NCBI RefSeq assembly: GCF_037392515.1
Contig: NC_090291.1
Span: forward strand, 40,965,501-41,029,500
Reading direction: 5' to 3'
Length of the DNA stretch: 64,000 nt
Source: Haliotis asinina
Taxonomy: Eukaryota > Mollusca > Gastropoda > Lepetellida > Haliotidae
Every line of letters starts with the position of its first letter. Position 1 is the stretch's first letter. Below are positions 37,701-50,400 of this stretch, piece after piece. A program made the translations under genes and the position numbers. The notes under the pieces are model-generated. The model was not told where the DNA came from and did not search any database. It worked only from the letters and a program-made list of their open reading frames with translations.

Positions 37701-39063
37701 CCACACATTTGAAAAAGAATCTGCCTACATCCATTCAATATAACTCATGTTGAGTATATGTATTCAGTGTTGAGTATATTTTTTTCACAACAAACGGAGT
37801 GCCGGTCCAACTGGGCGTGTGTGAATAATCTAACAGGGTTCACGGTCGTTTCAATATCTAGATAATAGATAATCATTGTCTTGGATGTCATTGACACATT
37901 CAAGGTGACAACACAAACTGTCAAAGTTCCATTACCCGCACAATCCCTACATATAAAGGCATACTAAATGAAACAACTCTGTCTACCTACGTAAACATAT
38001 TTTATGACAGAAAAACAGAAATGGAAGAGTCTAACACAGACTCCTTCCTGGTAGCGAAACTTAATTTCAATCTAGGTCGCTTCATAGTAACATAGAGAGT
38101 GAGAGTGGGTGAGTTTAGATTCACGTCGCACTCATCAATGTTCCAGCTGCATGGTGGCGAGTCTGGACCAGACAATCCAGTGATCAGAAGCCTGAGCATC
38201 GATCTGGGCTCCTGGGAACTGATGACAATTGTCAAACAAGTCAACACGCCTGATCACCTGATCCCGTTAGTCGCCTCTTACGACAAGCATAGTCGCCTCT
38301 TACGGCAAGCAGGGGTTGCTGAGGACCTATATTGGCCCCGTATTGTCTTAGCAACTGTTCAGGTATCACCCACCGTCACTTGCCTCTTGTGGCGTGGCGT
38401 CAATCACCTGCCAGCCGTCATATAACCCCTCTTCCTCCTCGCAGGTCACTAGGTCAGGGCGACTCATCCATACCTCGTTCCAAACATGGAAATTCCTGGA
38501 ATTACAAAGGAAGATAACACAACTTCATGGACGATCAACTTCTTCAATTCAACAAAGGTGTAACGTTATATGTCTATGCTGAAACGTCGCCATTGTTGAA
38601 ATAAAGTGAGTGCGTGAGTGAGTGAGTTTAGTTTTACGCCGCACTCAGCAATATTCCAGCCATATGGCGGCGGTCTGTAAATAATCGAGTCTGGACCAGA
38701 CAATCCAGTGACCGACAGCATGAGCATCGATCTGCGCAATTGGGAACCGATGACATGTGTCAACCAAGTCAACAAGCCTGACCACCCGATCCCGTTCGTC
38801 GCCTCTTACGACAAGCATAGTCGCCTTTTATGGCAAGCATGGGTTGCTGAAGGCCTATTCTACCCCGGACCTTCACGGGTCTGTTGAAATAAAGACGCTG
38901 ATTGTCCATAAAGTGGTGTCATCTCTATACCAGCAACTTCTAGAGTGCCACTCAAACAAAAATAAGTAAATACAAAGGAAGCGTGAAGTGACGCATGACT
39001 CAGACATTTACCGATATTCGTATCTTGTATCACACATTTGTTAGGGTTACTTTTTCTAACGCT

Positions 39064-39148
<85 letters not shown>

Positions 39149-42100
39149 TTCCATGAGTTTGTAAGTGAGTGAGATTGGTTCTAAGCCGTTTAGCAATATT
39201 TCAGAAATATCACTACGGGGACAATCGAAATCAGATACACAGTTTAGATGTGGAGGATCGAACCCGGGACTTAGGCGTTACGAGCGAACAAAATAACCAC
39301 TAGTCTACCCAGTGTCCCCATGACTTAAATAATGTCTACATTTAGAAGGGCCCGAGAACAGCCGATCGGCAGCAGCCAGGCTATACGGAATTGTGCGCTT
39401 TGTTTTGACGTATTGCAAAGCTGTACTGTTGTCATAAAATCTCATGTCTACGTGAATTCTCCTGGTCACCTGGTTTGTATTCTACTTAAATAATGTAAGG
39501 CCCGTGAAGATTCGGGTTAGAATGGATCTTCTTTCCCAACGCTCTTGTCGTCAGAGGCGATTAACGGGATCGGATGATCAAGCTCGCTCACTTGGTTGAC
39601 AGGGTGTGTAGAAAGATGCTCATGCTGTTGACCACTGGATTGTCTGGTGCAGACTCGATTATTTACAGACCGCCACCAAAAACTGGAATACTGTTGCGTG
39701 CGGCATAAAACTAAACTCGCCCACTATGAATATTATGATATGTTTTGAGGTAAAGAAGATGCGTACCACACTGAGTCTATCTTCTCCTCCTCAAAGTCTC
39801 CATTCGGCAGCTTGTAGTTGTACCTGTCAATGCTCAGATGATCCGTGTCGGTGTTATGGGCCGACTGAAAGTTGGTGACACTCCGACAAGGGATTCCTAG
39901 CGCCCGACACACTGGAAATAGAAGCAGATCTGCCATGACAAGATATGAAATGAACAATACAAGAGCATGCAACCTTATTTCCATTTTCTTCTAGTGAGTT
40001 GGTTTGTTATTATACGCAGTACTCAGCAATATTCCACCCACCTATATGGCGTCGGTTTGTAAATAATCGAGTCTGGACCAGGCAATCCAGCGATCAACAG
40101 AATGAGAATCGGCGCAATTGGGAACCGATGACATGTGTCAACCAAGTCAGCGAGCCTGACCACCCGATCCCTTTAGTCGCCTCTTCCGAAACGCATCGCC
40201 AATATTCTTACCCGGATCTTCATGGGTATCCATTTTCTTCGAAATATAGACATTCCGCTCGAAAAAGAAATAATGATTGGATTGTTGTTGTTTGGTAGTT
40301 AAGCACACCCAGAACCTAGATTTGAAGAAAATGTAGCGATCTTCTTGTTGTGATATACTGTAGTTGCTTCTAAAATGAAAATCTGGGAAAAGATCGGCAT
40401 TCACTTTTCATCCCGCAGCCTTGAGATTAAAAAATATCCATAAAATCCTCCTGTGACAAACATCTAACGGTCATGCTGTGTTATTGAAGTAAATAATCCT
40501 CAAAAATCCCTGGCCGAACATGAAAATAACATCTTATCTTCTTGCTGTTGACTATTGACTATTAAGCTGTCAAAAGCCTGCTTAGTCCTCTATGTAATAA
40601 AATGTCATCTTAGTTTTGGTTAATGGACTAGAGTACCTGTCGATACCTATTTTAAATCCACTGTCTGTTTTACTGCTGTTGTATTGTGGTAAAACATCAC
40701 CAAATGTATTCTCTACTGAAAACCGTGCCGAACTTCCTCATTATTTAACTGTTAAACATGATGGTATTCAGCCCTAGCCACCAACTATCGATTGTAGTTA
40801 GTTCATGAATTTTAGCGCCGCATTCTCCAGTCAGCAATATTCCAACTGTGTGGCAGTCTGTAAATAATCGAATCTGGACCAGGTAATCCAGTGATCAACA
40901 GCGTGAGCATCGATCTACGCAATTGGTATAAAATGGCATGTGTCAACCAAGTCAACGAGCCTAACCACCCGACCCAGTTAGTCGCCTCTTACGACAAGCT
41001 TGGGTTAGTGAAGATCACTTCTGACCGGTATCTATCAGCAGCATCTACAGTTTCTGTCTTACCTGTGGTGAGCACGGCGGAGTAAACCCAGCACTGCCCA
41101 TATCTCACTGGCTTGGTTGTTTCCATGTATTGTCGGAGAATCTTCACACTGCCAGCCCAATCGGAGGGTGTCGTACCACCCCAATATCTACCCGACCAGT
41201 TGCCCATCACCACTCCACCGTCGTCGTTAGAGTTTACCTGCAACAGTAACCCAGTTTACAGGCCTTGTTCCTTCGTTTGGATGTGCTTGCGCACGCGAGT
41301 ATGTAGCTGAGTTTAGTTGTACGCCATTTTTGCAATATTCCAGCAATATCAAGGCGGGGGACACCAGCAATTGGATCCACACATTACACTCATGTCCATA
41401 TCCGAACCCGGATCGTCAGCGTGAAGGACGAACGCTATAACCACTGGGCTACCCCAACGTCCCTTTGCACACGCGAAGCAAATTCAGGACTCCATCCGAT
41501 CCCGTTAGTCGCCTCTTACGACAAGCATAGTCGCATTTCATGGCAATTCTACCCGGGGACCTTCACGGGTCCCTATGCAACTAGGATACGTTGACATGAG
41601 TCAATTACATCAGCGAGTCTGACCACCCGACCCACGTAGTCACCTCTTACGACGAGCATGGGTGGCTGGTTACCAGTACCCGTTTCACAAAGCACTAAGG
41701 TGATCGTAAGTCACTAAGGTAACCTTAGTGCAATGTTAAAGTATGGGAGTTAAGGTTAACCTTAGTAAGGGTTGCTTCGTGGACGGAGCCCCGGTTCTAG
41801 CTGGATCTTTACAGGTTATTACAGGAAAGCTCTGCAGAAGAACAGCGTTTTCTTTTAATGTTAACGGTCCTTAATTTTCAAGAATCCGTGCGAATAGATG
41901 TGTGTTGGTTCATTGCTTTGCTTACGATCTTGGAAAGGGCACGTGTAACTCGCACGGGGTTCCCAATGGCTGGCGAAGCCTCAAAACCGAAGCTCAAGTT
42001 CAGCAGGTGAAGACTAGCATTGAGTATGTCGTCTTCAAACTGAAAAAGATAAGATTATTGAAACAATTTTGATTTGTTTAATATTGTATTCACATTTGAA

Positions 42101-45100
42101 AACAAATCTTCCACATATATATGGGGTTAAAGGACAGCCACCATTTTTCTGCCTAACACTGCAAAAGATCACAATGTTATTCCAGCAGCCACATGATTGC
42201 CTTATGCTTGTTTGTTTGTTTGTTTGTTTGTTGTGGCTGAACACCACACAAAGCCAAAAGTTGCCTGCTTTATGACACAAACTAGGAAATAATCAAATCC
42301 TAGCCAGAACGAGCCAGTAAATGATGATGTTAGCAACGATCAACGCTTTCGGGCTACGATAATACATATTCAACAAAGTCACCTCATAGGTCTAGTATCT
42401 GTTAAACAGTGTTACATTGTTTAAGCTCTGGTCACTAATCGTTGGAAGGAAATGAAAATAAATAAATTAATAACACGCTTAACTGTAGCACAAAGTCTAC
42501 AGAACCTCTTCAAGTATTCGCAGAACGTCTTTTTGAAACGAATCGATCAGAAATGAAAATGCATATCATCACATTAAACCTTCGATGAAATGAGCTAATT
42601 ACTAATTACATGGCTACAATTATCTGATGCAGCTCGCCTTTGACTGAAGGAGAAAATGTTTTGCAAACTGTAGAAACTATTTTATGAAGTTACTTTCCTC
42701 CGTCAAATATTCTATATCAAGGTAACAAGCTCACACCTGAATGTATTTCCAGTGCACGTGAATATAATTACATTTAATTGAATATGGGTATATACGGAAA
42801 TAGAAAATGTTAATAAAAACTCAAACTATGAAAACCATCGTTTAACGCACCTGTCCAAAGTACCAGGGACATGGTTCCTCGTATTTGTGGAAGCCCTGAT
42901 ACACGCAGCCCGAGTCATTCAGAACAGCCTCGTTTAGCCAGTCCTGGTCAGCCATGTAAACCAAATCCTCTGGCAAATAGAAAAATTACTAATTTAAACG
43001 AGTGTAAAGGTACCATTTATCTTACAACGAGTTGTTTTAAAACGTGCTTGAAAACGGTACAAGAATCCATACTAAAACGTCGCTATTGTGAAAATAAAGA
43101 AGTTGATCATCCATAAAACTTCCTCCTGCGCCGTTTTAAAACGTACTGGACCCATAGACTCTTGCAAACGTTCCATGTTGCACATGTTTCAAAGAGTGTG
43201 TTTTGGATCTTATTGTCATTTTTCTGATTTTCTGGCTGAATTTGATATCACTGGAAGCACATAATGGCTCGTAGCTGGAAGTAAACCTTTATATATCGAA
43301 AGATTCATCATGTTTATCTGTGAAAAATGTCATATTTATCAATTCATGAAAAAAACGAGGCAAATCGATCTCACAATGGGCAGGCACTGACGCTATGTTG
43401 TAAGACATTTTTGCAAGTCGATACTTGACACTCATCGCATCTCTCCCGTAAAAGTACCAATATTGTACATTTTGAATTTTCGAAAAATCCCGGCCTTTAT
43501 CTCTAAAGGCGATTTTCAGTTCTAACAAAAGGAATCAGAAAATAAATAGATTCGCCTTAACGTTTTTCTAATAATTCACTGACTGTATAAATACCTGCTC
43601 ATCTTGCAATTGCGAAAATAGCAGGTAGGTGTAGTGGTTTTTCTGGTCAGACATAATTCCTAGCACAAGTAACAGGGTCCTATTCGATTGAAGAACGAGT
43701 AACTTATCAGTGAATTATAATGAGAAAGGTAGTCCACCATAACATGACCCTAGGTCATCACCACGGAGAAGCCAATCACGGGATTAGAAATCGATCTCAC
43801 ACATATGTTTAATACCAGTTTTCTCACATGGATTTCGCACCGATAGGGTGTGTAAGAAGGAAATAAATTGTTATTTTCATCGTGTTCGTCACGTAAACAT
43901 ATTTGTTGTTATAAAGTGAAAATGCACTGGTCTGTAGTTGATTTTCGTCTTGTCCAGTAGTAATGTGTATGTGTTTTTCATTTCCAACCTCAACCGTGAT
44001 TGGGCTGAACAAATATTATAGAAATAGATGGAGAATTACAACAATGTTTACACCTACGAGATGAAATATTTAGATCACTTGTTGATAAAAGTCTACATTT
44101 ATCGTTTTGAGAAGTACTATTGACCACGTTTGCCTACTTGTTGAACAGAAGACCCTGGTTTAATTCCCCACAATAATAAAATGTGTGAAGTCCATTTCTG
44201 CTGTCCCGCGACATGACATTGGTGGAATATAGCTAAAGGAGGCGTAAAATCTCACTCGGCTCACGTGCCGAGGTTCTTTCATCACGACTGAAGCATTTAA
44301 GGCCTTAGTAAAGCCTTGAAAAGGATTCTATGCTAGATACGTGGATGATATATCGAAATTTGAAGCATTATTTGGACTAGCCTGCGCATGTGTTTGTGAC
44401 GTCACATGGTGCCAAATGTTGTTGATAATTATACACTAACGGGCAAAATATACGATACCAAGACGACATCACTGACAGGAAACGACAAACCATGATTTGT
44501 TTGATTGGCATTATTAGAAGCTGGTGAGTAATAAGAGAGTAAGATTTCTTAATGGATAACAACTTCTTTATTACATATGATGCGACGGATTTGAACTGCT
44601 TCTGCCAGGTTTTTTTTTGAGTGAAGTCCTCGTGGTTTTGGGATAATATCTCTACATTGTCCCAAATTATACTGTGATTGGGACATTTGATGATGTGGTC
44701 GGATATTGCTGATCCATTGTTGTTGTTGTTGTTGTTAATCCCCCTTTGATTCATACTTAAATGTTGTTATGGCTTTATCCCTGCCCATGTATATAAGTCT
44801 GTTCCGTGCTGTATTACTTCACACTTGCTTGACAACAGAATAAGGATCCGTACCGAAACGTCGCATCGTAGGTAAATGAGAAGTTGTAATCCATAAAGAA
44901 TGGATAACTCTTATAACGACAAACCACTACTGCATAAAGGGAGAGTGAACTGTAATAACACTTGCATGCTCATATTCACTTTCCTGTTTCACAGCGGTGG
45001 TCTGACTTTTCCTAACATCAGAGATATCGACTTGGTATCGTTTCTTTTGCCCGTTTAGTTTAAATCCTGAAAAAGGGCTGCACCTTTATGGTGCTGTCTC

Positions 45101-47356
45101 TTGTATTCACATACCTTTGCACCAGGGGTTGAAGAGAACGATGACCTCTTCGTCATGAGTGTACGTCCAGACGATGTCTTCGCCGTCCTTAACGTCCACG
45201 ACGGTGTTGACGCTGACCTCCCATTCCCCTACGGGTGAAGACGCGGGGATGAATACTGACACTGTTAGAGACTTTCCCGCCTTCTTCACCAGGCTTGCTC
45301 CCCACTTCCGAGGTTTGTAGGGGGTAGCGTTAGATTCCTCCAGGGTGAAAGACTTGATCACTTTCTTCTTGTTAACATCTTCACTTCCTGCAATAAGACA
45401 CAGACGGAACATCTGCAAACTTGTACACTTGAGATTCATTATAACATGAACCGTTCCATTATGGGAAATATATCTTCATCGTGATTTGATTCTTTTGGGG
45501 TATTCACCAACATTTCATTCGGATGAAAATCTTTGATGACTTGATCTTACTTTTAAATATATACCACATTTATAAACGTAAGCTGGGAAAGACGAAACCT
45601 ACATTACTGCAATTTAAGAAGGAATTACAATATTATTATCTCATAGAAACATAGACACTGGAATATGTCTGAGTGTAAAGAATTTGAAAGAAAATGGGCA
45701 CTGTATCAGATAGTCACCATTGGCTAACATAGTTTGTAGGAGATCTATGGGTATGAATGAGAGTGTGCATGGTTTAAAAACCAAGAAACAAAACAAAAAA
45801 ACCAAAAACAAAACAAAACAAAAAAACACACAACCCCCCCCCCCCCCCCCAAAAAAAAACAAAAAGAAAAAACAAAACAAAACAAAAAAAGACCCCAACA
45901 ACTATGTTTACAATGTTGTGCGATGATGATTTATAGACGGAGTATCGGATCCTGCTGATGTAGGAGAATGGATGACGTAAGTCAGTGTGGCTTGGTTTTG
46001 AGACCCAGAAACCTCCTCCGTCAGTAACACAACTGTGAGGATTGTTTCAAGCTGCTGAAATAGTTGGTCGTTTCAGATAGATTTGATTATAGTGTTTATC
46101 TCCCACCTTCATCAATATCAGTATTACTTGTCAATCCTTTTTACCGATTTATCTGTATTTTATGCCGTTTTCCAATTTAGGAACATGGAATTACCTAGCT
46201 AGTGTCAAAAATGCAAGTTTCCCTTGCACTTTATCTGAACTTCTTTTATTTTACTGCTACCTGTTCCCTGTGCTTGCCAGAAATAATGACATACATAACA
46301 AAGTCCTTTGTCGATGATACAGACTTTGAAATGTCAGTTTACGAAGGTTCCTATAAGCAATGTAATTGTGCACCAGATTGTCTCTCAAGAAGTTTTTTTT
46401 ATGACAGATTTTGTTCTTGGCCACCTTGTCAAATTATCTTAGAATTACCCTGCCATGACACATAGCAGAAATGTCCAGTATTGTAAGTCACATGCATTGT
46501 TAATGCACTGGTCATATCATTCAAGGAATGTAAAACCTCTGTTAACACTTTTTGTCAGTGACTCAACAAAATGTCCTAGAATATGCAGTGTTTGTAATTT
46601 CATGATTTAATTTCTTGGAAGGAAGGGATATCACATGATAAACATTTGCTGAAAAGTTAAAAAGAAATAGTTGATGGCAGATTACGCATTTCTGTGGGTG
46701 TCTGTGGGCGGTGCCACTTAATGGATTTTGAACGACAACACAGCTGAGGAAATTGATCTAGTGAACCTTATTTGTAAGACTTTGGAGATGACTTTGAAAG
46801 AATCAGTTCTGAAATGGTAACCATCTTTGACTTTGAAAGAGTTTTGTCTTGTTCTAACAGGATTTTGGAATGTTCTTCCACATAACTCATGTCTGGGCTG
46901 AGGAACCAGCATGTACTGGAGAATTTGTAGTTTATGCCACAGCGTGGTGATGTCATCCATACCACAGTGTGGGGATATCATTCATACCACAGTGTGGGGA
47001 TATAATTCGTACCACAGTGTGGTGATGTCATTCGTACCACAGCGTGGTGATATCATTCGTACCACAGCGTGGTGATATCATTCGTACCACAGTGTGGTGA
47101 TGTCATTCGTACCACAGTGTGGTGATGTCATTCCTACCACAGTATGGTGATGTCATTCGTACCACAATGTGGAGATTTCAGCATACTGGACAGACACAGA
47201 TACGCTTGGACAGTCGTAGGCCACATGAAAACAGAGGAAGAGAACTAGGATCCTGGTTAACGTGCATAAGCACTATAATTATGTACACAAACATATTCGC
47301 TCTGTCAACTGTAACACAATCTGTATTAGGCAAATAAATATAAGAAAACAAACAAA

Positions 47357-47427
<71 letters not shown>

Positions 47428-50400
47428 ATTATCTTTATGACTGTTGGAAATCTACGCTTAGTTCATTTTAAGAATGGAGAGTCTTCGCAAATATTTGCCT
47501 GAAAGGGTGCTTGAATTGAATATTGGAGTCGATATGGGTATCCTGAAAATTAGAAACCGCCCATTTCCTACATCGTGGCATGTCAGAGACACAAGGCCAG
47601 AAACACAACCTGTACCTTGACATGTCTGTTGACGCAGCCGACATTTTGGAAAGATTTTGGCAAGAAAATATAATGACACAACCTACATCTCGACATGTCA
47701 TGCAAACAACGTCCATCGACACAACCTGCGCCTTGGGAAAGTATCAACACGAAAACCATGTCATACGCTACCCACCCAGGGTGAAGTCCAAAGTGATGTC
47801 ATTCTTCTTTATGTCATACGCTCTGTCAAAGCTGATGGTCATCTTGAACTCTTGACCTCTACGGACGACCAGCTGAGCATTCTTTTTGATGTCACCACTG
47901 ACGCGGTCCTGTGTACACCCATACATGTTGGTGTGGTGGCTCTTGACGTTGTCGGCAATGTGGAAGTCGACACCCGTGACGTGGAGTTTTGTTGCCAACT
48001 CGGGCTCAGAAACAGTCGTTGTTTCTGGTTTGGGCCGAGTAATAGCTAAAACATATCAGCAGTTATACCATCCATACAAACAACGCGCCATATTGAGTGA
48101 GTGAACATGAAAGTCTCGTTTCTGATAGAAATGTGTCTTCAACCCAAACGTCTATTACAACGTCGTCAAATTGAATTAACACCCTCAGCGTCAGGTCAAT
48201 CGCGCGATCACACACACACGCACACACGCACACACGCACACACACGTACACACACAAATGAATACTTTTGTTTCCGGACACCGGAACGCTAACTGAAACC
48301 AAATGGAAACTTGAGTAATCAGTTATGGCCTGATACTGCACAGCAGTCTGGAAACAAACCACTCGACCAGTTGCTATTTTTTAAGTTCGAGTGCTCCGTA
48401 GAAGAGTCGGTATTCCGATACACCGCCATCATAATAGTGTTCTTACCTGGTTCCGATGTATCGCCCCCTTCATCGCCAGCACTGCATGAAGAGGCGACCC
48501 TTGCCCAGGGGGCATCTCTCAACCAAGAACTGGCTCGAGTTCTGCCGTAGACGTTACGGGGTCTCAGGTTATATCTGAATCAAAATTGTTTAATAATAAC
48601 TGACTAACTAACAGTGTTTACCCCCGTTTGAGGCCGCTGATAAGTACTCAAGCCACATGATGACAGTTTGTAAATAATTCAGAGGTGGGGAATGATGTGA
48701 CTAACACCATAAACAACTGAAGTGCGTGATTGAGTTTACTTTTACGCCGCCTTTAGCAACAGTCAAGCAAATATCACGACAGGGGACACCGGAAATGAGC
48801 TTAACACATTCTACCCATGCATTTGGGGAATCTTTAGCCCTTATGTTACCCCACCGTCTCAATGGCATGGAGGAACTATGGGATTATTACCATCCAAAAG
48901 CGGTAGACGTGTGCATGGAAAAAGCAGCACAAGCATTGACTCCCAATCAGAACAAATAAGTTCACTTTCTGAATGCTTTCACACCTGAGGAGGGCGACTC
49001 GGTACACACAACAAGCACGTCTGGCATGACGGGCGAACGGTTTTACCACTAGGCCACGACACCGCCATCGACACCTGTTCTAAGAGGGCTCGTTCAATGA
49101 ACATGCAGATTTTTCTGGGTTACATCTTCTTTTTATTTGTATTATAATTAGTACTGTAGTAACTAGTATTAGTAATAAAACATTAAGTTGAACGAGTCTT
49201 AGATGCTTGAATGGCATTTTAGAAGATGCTATTTGATGGGTTACATCTTGTTATTCCAGAGTACAACGTTTCAGGGCTTATTCTAGTCCAATCATCAGGT
49301 TGAACTGAACAGCAACAGTTAACTCTGCCCATGACGTCACAATGCTATGATGCAATACATGTGGACGTCAATAGATACAGCTAACAGGGCTAACAGAAAT
49401 AGAGGATACTAAACAATCTTCCGTGTAATTGCATATTTATTAAACGAGTGAATGATCTGGTATCAGATCAGATATACCGAATTTGATACTAAATCTTTCA
49501 CGATTTTAATGAAAATGGTATTTCACGGAAGCAAGTTTAGTATTCTGTTTATCATTTCCAACACACACTGACTGCGGCTACCGTGTGAGGACTCCCAGTT
49601 GTGACGTCACAACTCTGAACCCATTTGACGTCACACATGTAGCGGTATTACACTAGTGTAATATTGCCGTAAAATATTACAGTGCAGTGTGTTCCACGGG
49701 CCAGTAATAAACAGAGGATACTAAACGACCTTCCGTGTAATAAGTACTGTAGTAACTGGTATTAGTAAATACTAGTAAATAAACAGAAATTTTTTGAATT
49801 AATCAGGACTTGACCCTCGGTAGGTTGAATGACGATTGCCTACTCGTTTGTGCATACGATTTTCATACTAGCAATAGTCCGACCATGTACACACACACAC
49901 ATACGCACGCACGCACACGCACACACGCACACAGATGCATGACGCTGTGATGACCCGGATAAAGGCAAGGTTCCGGCTTAAGATTGACCACAAACTATTG
50001 GTGGTACATTGACTGCTCGAAACTAATGTAACGTGAAACTTTTGATTGAGCATGCATCATAATACTTATTTATTCGAGTTATCGGTGCGACATCTGGAGA
50101 TGAATCATATCAGAAACTAGTAAACTGTCATGGATAAAGCGTGTTAAAGTCATATCATTTCATTATATTCAACAAGGAAATCATTTATAATGAATTCAGA
50201 CTGTATGTTCATCGTGAGAGATTACCCTACAGTATCCTTGGTTCCGTTATGGTTCGGTCTGTGTAAGGCATTCTCATGACTGCAAGGACGTTAATAATAT
50301 ATGTAGACTTTGGGAGTCTGATACTCTCAAACAAATGTCCCCCTTCTTCCAACAACAGCCCCCTTCCTTCTCATAATTACCAGGAGAATAATTCACTATT

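Noticed and set aside
43289..43528. 79-codon minus frame near 43.4 kb
   Set aside because: Within a TG-A intron, no splice support and no recognisable domain.
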